59,739 nt of DNA, from positions 24,590,324 to 24,650,062 of the forward strand of contig NC_049984.1 of the NCBI RefSeq assembly GCF_000003815.2, in the 5' to 3' direction. The stretch is from Branchiostoma floridae. Lineage: Eukaryota > Chordata > Leptocardii > Amphioxiformes > Branchiostomatidae. The translations under genes were made by a program, and so were the position numbers. Of the stretch, positions 41,273 through 55,200 are shown one piece after another. The notes below the pieces were generated by a model that was not told where the DNA came from, did no database searches, and saw only the letters and a list, made by a program, of their open reading frames with translations. How positions within the stretch are numbered: position 1 is the stretch's first letter; each line of letters opens with the position of its first letter.

Positions 41273-44200
41273 ATGCCGACACAGAAGGCCTACAAAACAG
41301 GTGGGTAGAAACGTTAGACAGTATTTACCACGAATATAATATAGGATTAGCCTGACTAGGACTAGCTCTTTTCGATAAGTGCGGTGGTTCTTAAACATGC
41401 TCAAAGTTAGTCTCTCCCCAAACACGGGACCTCAATTTAGCGTCCAATCCGAGGGACGGCCCTACCCGGAGCTAGGTACTTATTTTTACCTGAGTGAAGT
41501 GAGGTATTTCGTGTTAAGTGCCTTCCCCAAGGGCACAACTTCGGAGCATATCAGAGGACTCGAACCCATGACAAACTACGTCTGTATACAAGCCAAAAAC
41601 ATTGACCAGAAAAGTGTTTATTGTAAATCGACTCAAAATAATCTAATTGATATACAAATATTGACTTTGATTCATGAATACATAGGAACCGTGTTCTGGA
41701 TGGAAACCCTAACATCCACAGAAAACTAGCTCGTTCTGTTTTCTGAATATATATGCAAAAGGTCAACAGTAATAAAGTACAGTAAAGGTAAAGGTGTTCA
41801 CGTAACCCTTTGAGGCCATAGGGCAATGGATTGTTACCGTACGGTCACTGTGTCCATGGCGGAGCCTATCCCTCTCCCTCCACCGTCTTCCCCTCCCTGA
41901 TCAACGTTAGGTACTCATTTTACACCTGGGTGGAGTGAGGACACGATGTCTAGCCTAAAATGTTGGGAATAAAACCCGTGACCCCTAATCTCGATCTCGT
42001 ATCCACCAGCATAGCCTTTTGGCCACACGCCANNNNNNNNNNNNNNNNNNNNNNNNNNNNNNNNNNNNNNNNNNNNNNNNNNNNNNNNNNNNNNNNNNNN
42101 NNNNNNNNNNNNNNNNNNNNNNNNNNNNNNNNNNNNNNNNNNNNNNNNNNNNNNNNNNNNNNNNNNNNNNNNNNNNNNNNNNNNNNNNNNNNNNNNNNNN
42201 NNNNNNNNNNNNNNNNNNNNNNNNNNNNNNNNNNNNNNNNNNNNNNNNTCTTATTTGCTTTTAGGTACACACGCCACCGACACGGTTGCACAAATTGGCA
42301 AAGGTAACGTTATCAATATCGTAGACATATCGGACAAAGAAACGCGTGCTTCAAGCCCCGTTCACACGAGAGCAAGAATGAGCCGGAATGCCGTCTGAAT
42401 GAAAATTCTTTTCTATTTCTGGTAATTCGTAGTATATTCTAGAAATTATCTAGAAATATCTGGAATGCAGTGAGAATTTCTAGAATACACTACGAATTCC
42501 CAGGAATAGAAAAGAATTTTCATTCTGACGGCATTTTGGCTCATTCCTTTTCGTGTGAAGGGGATATAAGGTCTATTTGGAATTCCCACTCGAATGGCCC
42601 CGAATGTGGCACGAATTTTGCAAATACTTCATCCCAGCCGGTTCTGCTTGATTCCTGCTAATTCGGTTTCAGTGTGAAGGCACTATTAACATTGACTTCT
42701 CTATCTACAGGTTCGACTGCCCCCGAACCCCCTGCGCCTGGTGTAGTCCGTCTCATTAGCATGCGGTTCTGTCCGTTCGCGCACAGGACACGGCTGGTGC
42801 TGGCTGCCAAGGGCATCGAGTAAGTCTGTTTGATATCAATTTCTTAGTATTTTACTGCTGTCAATCATACATGTGCAACAATTCACAGTGCAAGATATCA
42901 TTTGCTTTGTTTGCCTTTAGTTACTGATACATTTTCAACACCGCATCTTCGACCTTCCGCATAAATACTTATGACTCACTCATTTCTATAACATGTGACT
43001 TTCCGGAAACGTGACCCGGTGGTGTTCGATTACATGTACGTATAGCAAGTGGCAGGACAGAACTAGGAGGGGCTGGCCACCAGATTATAATAGTTGGTCG
43101 AAGTACTAGAACAAGACTTATTAATGACTTTTCTTAGGATCGTCCCCATGCACGCTTTCTTTTTTTTAAATATTAACTTTCTGTAACTATTAGCATGAAA
43201 GCTCATCTGTGTTGATAGAATACATATTGAAGTTTTTCAACTGTCATACAACACAAATCATATTCTCACCTCGAATTTTCAGTCGCTCCTACGTTGACCT
43301 TCTTCAGGGGTGATGATTCAATTACTCTGAGCACGTGATTTGGAGACACGTGACTCGAGTAACGAATCATAGATGCCTGGCAGGCGATATCGACCCCCGT
43401 CTTTGTTCAGTGTCGGCTGGTGTTTCTGTAACTATATTTGTAAATCAATCAAATCAAATCAAATCAAACCATAACGTTATATATGTGAATGTGTGCAAGA
43501 CGTTTGTTAGGCTAAACCATGTGAAGGTACACATTGTCTACTGGCTGTATGAAGCATTCGCCTACCAATTCATTGAGGTATGCTACGGTCCCAATTGAGA
43601 ACGTGCTCCACCGGGTATAGTCTTTTTCTGGCTAACGTGACCCTAAGTGGCGCCGTGGGCCAAACTACTTCTACCGGGCCATTTTGGGCCATGGCCGGGC
43701 CCCTGGATGTTTTGACACCCGCAGATAAAATCAACCCCGGGACCTGGCGAAAAAATAGGCGCCATCCTACCCATGAAAACAGCAAGGTACCCGGAGTATC
43801 GGACATTCCACCGGGACAAATTTGTGGCTTCGGAGCCCGACCGGGCTTCTTCCAACTCCCTACAACACCGGTGCGTAGGGGGCGTAACATTTCAAATGTT
43901 ACATTTAGCTTCTAGTCTAACATATTCCTTTCTTCCTTCCCTACCTATAGGTATGAGACCGTCAACGTCTGCACGAAAAACAAGCCCGAGTGGTTCTTTT
44001 CCATCAACCCGCTGGCCAAGGTGCCCACCCTGCAGCATGACGGCAAAGTCGTGTACGAGTCCCTGGTGTGTAACGAGTACGTGGACCGGGTCTTCCCGGG
44101 CAGGAAGCTGTTACCGGAGGAGCCTCTGGAGAAGGCACGGATCGGGATGCTGCAGGCCATCTGGGACGCTAAGGTCAGTAGTGTTCAAAGATGCACAGTG

Positions 44201-44463
44201 AAGAAAAGTTGCTAGGGGGCGTAAATGTACACCAAACCTTCCTTACATCAAAAGCTGTGTGGCACCAAGAAATAATAAAGATCACAGCGTCCAAGAAGTT
44301 CTGCTAAAACAGAAGTTATGCTACAGTACCAAGGTCAGCCACCAGGAGGCCCCAAATCGATCTTAGTCTTAAGATTTACAACACTTACCCACATACCAAA
44401 TATTATCGCGGTCCATCCAGATGTTCTTTAGTAAATAATATGCTGAAAATAACCGGAAACACA

Positions 44464-44499
<36 letters not shown>

Positions 44500-44948
44500 G
44501 CTAAAAAAGATCAGTTGTCATTTCCATCCCACACTGAACACTTTTTTATAATCTTTTAATTTACTTTGTTAATTTTATTTCCGACTATAGGTTCAACCCA
44601 ATTATATGAAGACCAGACGTACGGAGGGAGAGGAACGGCAAGACGCCTTCAAGGCCTTTAAGGAACGAAGGGCTATCCTTTCTTGAGAAGGACTTGGCCA
44701 CCGGCGACAGGCCTTTCTTCGGCGGTGAACAGCCCGGTCTCCTTGACTACAGCATCTGGCCGTTTTTCGAGCGCTTTGAGACGACCCTGCATGGTGATCT
44801 GAAGCTACCACAAGCCGAGTTCCCCAAAGTTCTGGGATGGAAGGCCGCCATGTTTGACCGCCCTGAAGTGAAGACGTGTGGGTTTGATACAGCTACGTAC
44901 ACATCCGTGGCTGCAAATTACGACCCAGACTTCGGACTTGCCGCATAA
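41273..44948 (+). CDS. GSTO: Glutathione S-transferase omega, 5 exons, frameshifted last exon
   Basis: Cytosolic omega-class GST, a thiol transferase/dehydroascorbate reductase family that uses an active-site Cys. Exons: 41273-41300, 42265-42303, 42711-42819, 43951-44173, 44591-44948. Phases agree throughout; about 251 aa if one base is ignored. The active-site Cys is in [13 protein letters not shown]; the GSH-site signature follows as [17 protein letters not shown] and [13 protein letters not shown]. The C-terminal helical domain includes [20 protein letters not shown]. Start ATG is in a good context (CCACCATGC). The last exon has a net +1 frameshift near 44669. Intron 1 contains an assembly gap (42033-42248). 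Confidence 0.9.
41400..41600 (-). mobile_element. Composite SINE, upstream half of GST omega intron 1
   Basis: Minus strand runs from a B-box-like gggttcgagtcc through gtgcccttggggaaggcact to gaggtcccgtgtttggggag. The last motif recurs on the plus strand at 48839. Confidence 0.75.
41800..42032 (-). mobile_element. SINE-like segment running into a gap
   Basis: Minus strand starts tggcgtgtggccaaaaggct and has a tRNA-like gggtcacgggttttattccc. It is truncated by the N run at 42033. Confidence 0.55.
42033..42248. other. Assembly gap (216 N)
   Basis: In GST omega intron 1, 16 bp before exon 2. Confidence 0.99.
42356..42563. mobile_element. Foldback MITE in GST omega intron 2
   Basis: About 88-bp arms: ccccgttcacacgag at the left, cgtgtgaagggg at the right, with gaatgaaaattcttttctat shared inside. 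The loop is itself rich in ttctagaa. Confidence 0.85.
43585..43900. other. GC-rich segment of unknown nature in GST omega intron 3
   Basis: Open in several frames and GC-richer than its surroundings. I see no family resemblance and no second copy in the window. Possibly an old element. Confidence 0.35.
44215..44505 (+). repeat. Dispersed repeat copy plus (CT)n(CA)n
   Basis: Shares gctacagtaccaaggtcagc and acccacataccaaatatta with 33520-33620 and 30980-31050. Ends in (CT)n(CA)n at about 44462-44501. GST omega intron 4. Confidence 0.75.
44591..44948 (+). pseudogene. GSTO: GST omega last exon with +1 frameshift
   Basis: In the incoming frame the exon reads [26 protein letters not shown], then meets TGA at 44684-44686. 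From 44670 the +1 frame continues as [15 protein letters not shown] to a stop at 44946-44948 with full homology. One extra base (in cgaaggg, near 44667-44670) explains this. Nothing else in the gene is damaged, so a sequencing error or a fresh null allele are both possible. Confidence 0.85.
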
Positions 44949-44999
44949 ACAGAAACTATGGGACAGTTAGAAAAAAAATTATTAGTGTGGCAAAAATGA

Positions 45000-45985
45000 T
45001 TAGTACTTCATGATGTTAGGCATCTCCGAAGCTATCTACATTCCAAATATCATGACGATCCGTCATCACTTTTCCGAGTTATTTCCCTTCAATGGGGTAA
45101 TGCATCTACGCAGGCGAGGACAATTCTTGTAGAATTCCGGTAATTTTTGCCAATTGGACATATGTTATACAGCTAGGCTAGCTCCTGAGGCGTCGCCAAA
45201 ATGTTGTTTCCTGTTATCCAACCGACACTCGAAAAAACTGGCAACCGTTTGATGACAGGCATTTTTGACGAAGATCTCTAATTTTGGTTCTAACAATGTA
45301 TTTTTAACGTTTAGTTGCTATATTACTGTGATTTTCTTACATGAATAAAATGTAATGTTATCTTGAATATCTTTCATAATTAATTATGCATAAATTATGC
45401 TAATGTGATGACGTCACGGGACAAAATTCAAGATGGCGGACCGTTTGACCAGATCAAGAATAACTAGCTTGTTATCACTAATAAGTTGTGACTACCTGGT
45501 ATTCTATCATTAAAAAAACGTTTAAATGAACGTTTTTAGTCTACTTCCGTTGTCTTTTGCGATTATTTGTCGCCAAAAATGTATTTTTGAAAATTCAAGG
45601 TGGTGGATATAAGATGGCGGAGCCAAACTGGTACCTTAGATATGCATGACGTCATTTTTTGGCGTCATTATGACGTCATTGATATTGCTATTGGCAACAC
45701 AAGTTGTAACAAACATTGTTATTCTGTTATCTGCACTTGCTGTTACATTTTTGTAGCATACCTTGAAGTTTTCTGGGAATACCCTCTTTTCACGATTTTA
45801 GCCAATAGTCAAATTGATGACGTCATAATTACGTCTTATTACGTCATCGTTGCGTCAATTCTTTTAAAAGGGTCTACATCGTTCTCTGAAAATTTGGCGG
45901 CCACATAACTAGTCGTTTTAGAGTTACAGGAGTCAGAAGGGGCGGGCCTCAAAAGCCAAAAAAAGCCCGGTCTGAATAGGGTTAA
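45000..45985 (+). mobile_element. Repeat with four TGACGTCA palindromes
   Basis: TGACGTCA at 45409, 45647, 45671 and 45818; two aagatggcgg phrases; right end cggtctgaatagggttaa shared with 16310-16640. Fills the interval between the GST omega and ACE genes. Confidence 0.65.
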
Positions 45986-46216
45986 CTTCATCTATTAATG
46001 ACTGACTGAGAAGCGGCCTTTCTGTAAATTTTGTTACCAAGTGTGCACTTCGTCTGCTGTCATTGACATAACATCTGATCGGAACTTAGCTCATTCTTTG
46101 GTGTACTGATACATACCCCTTCAATTGGAAGACTTAATGGTATGTTCCGTTGAACCTTGCTGGTCCCCTGCGAACACCGCCCCCTTGAAAAAGTTCAAGG
46201 TGGTAATTCAGACAAT
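45986..46216 (+). promoter_or_regulatory. Presumed ACE 5'UTR/promoter
   Basis: Non-repeat sequence directly upstream of the ACE start codon (acaatATGG). No clear core element. Confidence 0.3.
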
Positions 46217-49200
46217 ATGGCAGGGAGATCGTTTGTTTTCTGTCTAATGTTAGTAGTGTCGCTGTCAGCTCAGAATGTTGCTCCTCGTGGCATCACAGAC
46301 GAGCAGGAGGCCTGGGACTTCATTTGGGACTACAACACCAAAGCTGAGAGGGTTTATTACAACAAAATAATGACCGAGTGGAACTACGAGACGGACCTCA
46401 CCCAGGAGAATAGCCAGAAGCTGGTAAAAATCTGGGTGGTTTACTATTTCATTTGTTGCCTGTTTGTTTAGTCTTATGTGTGTAGCAACGATGCAGTGGC
46501 GATTTGTGAAATAAGGAATACCATATGTCATCAATCTATCATCACATTTTAGATCTGCAACTACACTAGGGTAGAGTTTCTGAGGAAGGAATTTGGCCTT
46601 CTGACCTAGGGTGTGTGCAAACTTTTACAGGAGTCATTTCCACTTAATACCAGTGCAACCCTAGCTTCTCTTTACCAAAACTCCATCAAACCCTTCTGTT
46701 TTAAGTCAAGCAACAAAAGCATCATAACAAAGTTCATAGTATACATCACAGAAAAATGCACAAAACAAGTTTATGGACTATCGAAGATGGACACCAAGCC
46801 TTATGCATCTTCTGATCAGGAAGGTTGGCCTCCTTGTTCTAATGTATGGGCAACTTTAGTTGTTGTTTTTTTAGCTTAAATGATACCAACCTTAATGACG
46901 GTTGTTTCCGAAAGCTGCCCGGCCGGGCCCCGGTTTGGAAATGTGACGTAGGCCTTACTGTGAGCCAAGCGAGTTGCGAACAGTCGTTCATTGTCAATTA
47001 AAGCAAACAAGTTGCAGATGTGCCCCTGGTACAACGTGTGTGTACATGTGTGAGGACAGGACACTGCCAAAACCTTGTACGATACAAACTCACTCCGTAT
47101 AGATGCTGAATCTCTGGCATATGCGATTCTAGCTAATATCATGTTGCTGTAGTGAAAAAGTTTAAACTTTGTTACAACGCAAAAAGAAACTCAACATAAA
47201 TTTTCGGTCGAGAACTCCGACCTTCGTCAGATGAATGACCGAAAAGTTATGGTGAGTTTCTTTTTGTGTTGGAACAAAGTTAAAACTTCTTCACTATGGA
47301 ATTTACCAACACAGATGAGCTTTCATTCGGATATCATGTTGCAGTCTTGACACTTTTTTTTTCAACTATATTCGTTAACATAATAAGCTTATTTACTGCC
47401 GCTTGTAAGAATTAAAATTAACGTTTCTTGGTGGAAATCAGTGTGCAGATTCTTGCACATTTGCCCACCAATTCTGTAGTGTGTTTTTGGCACACATTTA
47501 GACACACTGTAGCATTTAAGAGGCTCAGTTGGCGTCACTCCAACGTAAGGTAAAGTCGTCTTAAGTGCCTTTCCCAAGGGCATAGTTGGTATCGAACTCG
47601 GGACCTTTTGATTTCGAGGCGAACGATCTACCAGTTATGTCAAACCAACGGCACAAAACAAGGATCATGGTTTTAGAAAGGATTGATTTTGATTGGCAAA
47701 ATTTGCCCCAGGATACTGATAATAATTGTAGTTACCGTAAGTATGTTGAAAATACAGAGCAATAGCAGAACAAAAACACAATCCATTGAAATAGAATTTT
47801 CAACGACATTTTTGATTCATTCTTGGGTATCATTTTTCCGATGGCGGATATTGCATAGATGGTTATAGAGTTTTCTTTGATTACAGTGGCACTGTGGGTA
47901 CATTGGACCATGACAATGAACACATGACAACATTAGTTACTTTTCTTTGTTATTTATTGATTTCATTGACCACACATTTTTTGTATTATTATAACATATG
48001 TTAGTTTCTTTTCTTTGTTAATTATTGATTACATTGATCATACATCTTTTTGTATTAATATAACATATGACTGTGTTAGGTACTTTTCTTTGTTATTTAT
48101 GGATTTCATCGATCTTACATCTTTTTTGTATTATTATAACATATGTGTTAGTTTCTTTTCTTTGTTATTTATGATTACATTGATCATAAATCTTGTATAA
48201 GTATAGAGGAGGAGGGCTCAGCATAAACTGTTAAGGTTTTCACCTGCACCTGTTTTATACATTCTTTTCTTTCCATTTTGCAAAATAAATAGACAAACAA
48301 ACAAACAAACAAGGCTGTTATGGGCCAGAGTGGTAGCCATGTGGCACAAATGTAACATTTTGTCAAAAACTATTTCTAGGTTGAAGCCAGCTTAGCAGAA
48401 GCCCGGTCCGATGAAGAAGTTGCTCAAAATGCCTCCAGGTTTGACTGGCAGAACTTTAACAATGCAACACTGAAGAGACTCTTCGGTAAAATCACCGTCC
48501 TTGGAACCGCAGCTCAGCAGGACCGGACCAAACTGAAGGAGGTCAGTATTGGATGCAAATATCTGAGCATGTGTAAATGCTGTTCAGGGAAAGCGGTGGA
48601 AGATGAACTTCGTTTTATTTTTCTATGTTCAAAATACAATTCCGAAAGAAGAAACTTTAAACTTTTACTCAAAATCAACAAAACTTTCCCAAGCTTATCA
48701 CACCTTACCGACTGACAAAAGCAATCTTCTTGCTGAAGTCGTCCAACCCCACGACTTTCCTCACTTTACTCAGGTGAAAATGAGTACCTAGCTTTGGATT
48801 CGGCTAGGGCCGTCCCTTGAATAGGACGTTAAATGGAGGTCCCGTGTTTGGGGAGAGCCATATCACAGGCACGTTAAAGAACCCCCACACGTGCGATGGT
48901 GCGGTGTGCGTTGTTGCAAATCCTTCTGTCGAGAGTTTGTGATTTACTACAAATCACCCGGATGGAGGCCTGACGAACCTCTGTCTCGTATCAGCCACAT
49001 GGTGATTTACATCATTCACCCGGACGGGAGACCTGGTGCATCCCCGTCTTGTAATTAGCCAGCGAAATGGTATGTCACCCCGTAAGGGGCGGTATAACCC
49101 CGTCGTGTGTTAGCACGTCGACCTATGATGATGATGAACCCCTTCATCTATGAAAATGGTGGACACTTCATCACCCACTGCATACGGAAAAGAAGTCAAC

Positions 49201-52200
49201 ACATCAACTAGTTTAAGTAGACTTAGATTTAGATTGCGAATAGGTGTTATTTCCCTTTTAATTCATCTATAAGCCTCATTTTCCTTCTTTGCTAAATATA
49301 CAATTATGTATACCACTGCTTTACTTTGTTTGCAATTAGCCTTGCTTGCAATAAATTTAAAGTTACTAATTATAAAGTACTTCTCAATAAAGATTACTAT
49401 GTATTCTACAGTTCCGTGTGTCAAAAAGATGGACAAACAACTGAACTTGAAGTGGCACTGTTTTTCACGTAAATCTTTGTTTGAAATAAAGGAAATCTAT
49501 GTATGGAAATTTGGCAGATGTCATGTCAAGGCGGCAGTCGCCATTTCATCAAATGCCTCAAGAATGGAAACATTTAACCAAAAATGTACCCATCTAAAAC
49601 GATAGATTGCATTAGATAATTGTACTTATGGTGAACGTTTCTTTCAACCCTATTAAAACGGAAGATGTGATTTTTTAGCTCAACAACATACTCTCTGAGA
49701 TGTCCAACATTTACTCCACTGGGAAGGTATGCGAGTACGACCACCAGTCAAGCTGTATGGCGCTGAGGCCAGGTAAGGGAGTGAAAAAAAAATTAAGGGC
49801 ATGTACCAGGAAAAACAGAGGCTGAAAATATGAGGAACACCAAGAGGAAAAATATTTGACAGAATTGTACGCTTTGCTCATCATTTTTTTTTTATTTCGG
49901 TGAACAAATGTGTACCCAAGGAAGGGAGTGAGAGTTGTTTAAAATTGTATAGAATCCGGGCCAGAACAAAAACAAAGGCTAAAAATTAAAAAAAAAACTC
50001 ACAAGGAGAATACGTCTACGTCCTTTTGTAAAGACCACTGTGCATTCTAGCTCTGTCTCACATTGTGTTTTCTTTCAACATTGCATAGCCTATAACCTAC
50101 ATCCATTGTTACAGTACTGCGTGTTACTTTATAGCTAGTTTTCTTATACAACATACTTACGTTTGCCTTACATTGTACCCGTTACAATCTTTGTGCAATC
50201 AACTTTGACTTGACTTGACTGGAATTGAAAAAAAGGGTCGTGAATGTTCAACCCTTAACTCACCAAAGCTGTTTTTTCTGTGCACAGATTTGGAAGACTG
50301 TCTGGCCAGCAGCCGTGACTACGACCGGCTGCGGTTCTGCTGGGAAGGCTGGCGGGACGCGGTGGGCAGACAGCTGAAGGACAAATACTCACGCTTCGTG
50401 GAACTCAGTAACGATGCTGTCAGTCAAGATGGTAGGAATCAACGACAATCTTTACAGATGTCTTAGATTAAGAACCTACCGTGTCTAGTGATACATTGGG
50501 AGGAAAGCCTTCTCCACTCAGGGCGGTTTGGGGCCAGGTGGTAGTACGGAGACTAAACACTCGTAAAGAGGTGACGTTATTTATACCAAAATATTTGTTT
50601 TCAGCTAATTAAAAACAATATCATATTCGAATAACTACAGATCGTTAGTATATATCAATTTGCGCAACCGTAAGTTTGTAGCTTTCATCATTATGCACAG
50701 GAAAAACATAGTTTCATTGCAGTGGTATGTACCAAAGTGCTAGATTTTGTCATAGAAAAAATAATATTAGGGCAATACAACCTGATAACGTCATCAATAT
50801 GGCCCCCAAAAATTCAGATTTCGAATTCTTTCATGCCCATCTATCAATATTCACTGCGGCTCTATTCTTTCTTCATTCATTGATGAGAAAACAATGGAAG
50901 GTCAAAATGCCAATTTAGCCAACCTAGATATCTTAAGAATAGGACCTGACGGTTACCAAGAGTTGGTAGAAAATGATAACGCTCTGGCCAGCTGACTCCC
51001 AAATCATTCAACCTGTTCCACTCTATTGCAGCTATCTACAGACTTGTAGTGTTAGTAGTGTTAAAAACCATGCTACTTTTACTCCTAATATCCCACGCAA
51101 CTCTACGTACAGCACAGAACTGGGCATATTCGAATAAGTACAGATCGTTAGTAGATATCAATTTGCGCAACCGTAAGTTTGTAGCTTTCATCATTATGCA
51201 CAAGAAAAACATAGTTTCATTGCATGGTAGAAGATAAAGTGCACTTCACTGTTGATTGCGATATGTATGCGAATGATAGAAATACTCTATTTAGTTATAT
51301 AGAAAGTAGATTCCCTCATTTTAGACACATGAGTAGCACTGACAAGTTTATATTTCTCATGCGTTTTGACAAACCGACAATAGCGAAACCCATACAGTCC
51401 TACATTTTCACTATTACCAAGAAGCGAGAAGAAGCCGAACTTTTGTGTTAGACTAGATTTGTGACACTTTTATGTATGTATATATCCTGACTTGTTGTGA
51501 CCTGTACTTAGCCCGGTTGGGCAAAAATGTGCAATAAAGGTCTTCATTCATTCATTCATTGCAGCGGTATGTTACTAACCATGCTACTTTTACACCTTAT
51601 ATCCCACGCAACTCTACGTACAGTACAGAACTGGGCATATTCCAATAACTACAGATCGTTAGTAGATATCAATTTGCGCAGCCGTAAGTTTGTAGCTTTC
51701 GTCATTATGCACAGGAAAAACATAGTAGTGTTAGTAGTGTTAAAAACCATGCTACTTTTACCCTAACATCCCGTGCAACTCTATATACAGCTCAGAACTG
51801 GGCAGACACCGGTGCCTACTGGCGCTCCTGGTATGAGACAGCTGACTTTCAGGAGCAGCTGGAGAACCTGTACAACCAGCTCCAGCCTCTGTACAACAAC
51901 CTGCACGCTTATGTCAGGAAGAAGCTGAGAGAACAATACGGACAGGACAAGATCAGTGTTACTGGACCCATCCCTGCACATCTTTTGGGTAAGTACAATA
52001 CACCAAAAGTATAGTTCCCTCTTTATCAAAGGAAACAAATACCCATACTATGCATCTTACCCAGTCAAACATACTTGAGACCAAATATTTTCAAATTGAT
52101 TGAACATTATATATTGTCCTTTAGAATCTTGTGTGCATTTATATAACAGAAGAACTTTAATTATTGTGCAACGATCGTACACGGTACAATGTATGGCAAA

Positions 52201-55200
52201 AAAAGGAAGAAAAAAATTATCCTAATTACTAAAACAAGTATTAAACATAGTACATATGCAGATTATGAATATAGAATGAAATTTGACATCCTAATTTCTA
52301 CAACAAAAAGAGCTAGCCTAAATCATTGGTATTGTACTACAATCGAGTGGGGCTAATTATGGGTTTCGTCATTTTTTTTCTTTTGACAAAGCAGTCTTTT
52401 ATATATTTACCTATTTTAGCATTGTGGGAGTATATTTGTTGGATTACCTTACCCCACTGCTGTACTTTATTTTATTCTATTTCACATTGTCTTCTCCTTT
52501 GTTTATTTTATTTTCAAATGTCCCAGTGGTGATCATCACCACTAGTGTCTTGTTCTTTGATATGTTTACCAATAAAAAAGTATAACCGTTACTAGAAATC
52601 AATCTGTACGTAGTAGTTGGTACCGGCACCTGTCCGACAAAATGAACCTTAAAAATCAGTAGACCGGATTTTGGATCGATTAGAAAATGAACAGATCATA
52701 CCGGCACTACGGCGCCAAGCGTTACCGGTCCAAAAAATAACAAGAGCGAAGTAGTGGAAAGTTTTTACCAAGTTTCTACAGTCAAATTTGGTCCATGTTT
52801 AATAACATAGGCAGCTAACATTGTTTACATGATACTCTCCCAAACAGATTCCTTTGTAGCGAAATGGACCATGCATTGGTTTGAGTATCGCCTGTTCACA
52901 AGCACAAACAATTAGGTTCAAGTTCAGGTCCGGACCTGGCCCTGGACCGTACCCTAATTTTCTGTTCCGGTACCCACCTTATATTTGTCGAGCTTTACAC
53001 GCTTCTGCACTACCAAAAATGATTTTTGCTTACCCAATGGACAATTCTTATATGAAGAAAAATATTCTTGCAAGAAGAAAATGTAGAATAAAATTCTAAG
53101 CAAAACAAGAAAGAATCTACCATAAAATCTTAATTCTCACGCAAAGAACAATTTTCGTATTCTTCTTTGGTGAAGAAAACTTTTCTCACTCCTAAGAATT
53201 TTCTGGAACTTAAAGCAAAATCTTCTTGTTTTTTCTTATGATACAAGAAAAAAATTCTAGAAATGCTTGTTTTTTTTCTAACTCTTAAGAAATACAAGAT
53301 TTTTGGCTCTTGATGTAAGAGAAGTATTCTTGGTGTAAGAATATTAATCTCCAAAATGTGTCAAAAATTCAAGCAAAAATTCGCTTGCCCCATGGACAAG
53401 CACATTTTTCTAAGATTTCTTGGGGACAGAAGGATTCTCTTCCTGGAAGATAAATTTTCTGTGAAGAAGAAAAACAAGATACACAAAAAAAACTAACATT
53501 TTTGGTAGTGTGGCAATTAGATAACTACACAAAATCCATTACGTATGCCTTACATTATTTGTATACATGTAAACTTGAGGTGTGCAACCATTGTTATGTG
53601 TGCTATGACAACTTGACCCATTTGTTTAAACACAGGTAACATGTGGTCTCAGTCCTGGGTCAACATCTACAGCCTTGTGGAGCCTTACCCAAACAAGACA
53701 AGCCTCGATGTGACAGCAAAGATGAAGGCAGACGTGAGCAGACATTTTTCATTTATCTCTTGCTGCTTGAATCCGTAAGGCCACATTTTATTTTATTTTG
53801 CACCTTAAAAAATGATAACAAACAGCAAATTAAAGAAAACAACATATACGTTCAGGGGGGGGGGGTGCGTGTGGCTTATACAAAGTCTTTCCCGTCAAAT
53901 TTACAAATCATAAGACAATTTGGTGGTTATGGAAATTATACACCAAACAACAATAAACCAATTGAAAATAATATAACGCAGTGATCATCATAACGCTGAA
54001 ATTGATTTAACCATGAAAAACTGAAACTAGACTAGACAAGACTTAATTTTATGGATGATATCCTCTGGAGACCCCCAAAGCAATGCGCGAGGGCGAAAAG
54101 AAAAAGAAAAATCCGCTGCTTAATCAAAAGACATTCTTTTCCAAGATTTACCTAGTACCTACTTACCTAGTCCCTTGATTTCCAGGATTTAGTTTGTCTT
54201 ATGTTCACCTCCAGTACGATTGTAAGAGGGAATCAGTACCATTTAAATCATGTTTTTATTGCTATACAATTCTTTTCTAGGATTTATCTACCTACGTACC
54301 TTGTCTCTTGGCCTCCTTGATTTCCAGGATTAATTTTGTCTTATGTTCCCCTCCAGTACGCCTGTAAGAGGAAATCAGCACCATTTCAATCATGTTTTTA
54401 TTGCTATTCATGTTTTAACAGGCTGTGACCCCGTGACCTGACTATGTGCCCCCTTACCTTGGGGAGCAGATCCTCAGACATGCAAGCATAACATTCTGGT
54501 TGACCAGGGATGCTATTGGGTGACATGTGTGAAGCATCTATACCAGGGTTGTAGCCAGCCTGAAATCATTTTCAGTCCCCTCGATTTTGATTGGGAATCC
54601 TATCGAGCACCGAAGGCATGGCGTGGTGTTGCACGTCATTTCTAGGGGGTCTGGGTCACAGAAAATTTTGAAACCTAGACCCTCTGAAACGCTATTTCCT
54701 GCATTTTGAGGTGCAACCTTTGCTTGTAGACTAAGCTGTTCAATGTCATCTGTCTTGGTGAGGAAGAACACATGGGTTTCAGTTTTTTTATATCTTTACA
54801 TTATCAATTTTGTCTGTCCCTGGGGACGGAATGGGGAAAACTTTTTTCAGTCCCCATCTGCAAATTTTTTTANNNNNNNNNNNNNNNNNNNNNNNNNNNN
54901 NNNNNNNNNNNNNNNNNNNNNNNNNNNNNNNNNNNNNNNNNNNNNNNNNNNNNNNNNNNNNNNNNNNNNNNNNNNNNNNNNNNNNNNNNNNNNNNNNNNN
55001 NNNNNNNNNNNNNNNNNNNNNNNNNNNNNNNNNNNNNNNNNNNNNNNNNNNNNNNNNNNNNNNNNNNNNNNNNNNNNNNNNNNNNNNNNNNNNNNNNNNN
55101 NNNNNNNNNNNNNNNNNNNNNNNNNNNNNNNNNNNNNNNNNNNNNNNNNNNNNNNNNNNNNNNNNNNNNNNNNNNNNNNNNNNNNNNNNNNNNNNNNNNN

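Noticed and set aside
43570-43915. Overlapping ORFs of 106 and 111 codons in GST omega intron 3
   Set aside because: GC-rich composition opens both strands; no recognisable motif and no splice partner.
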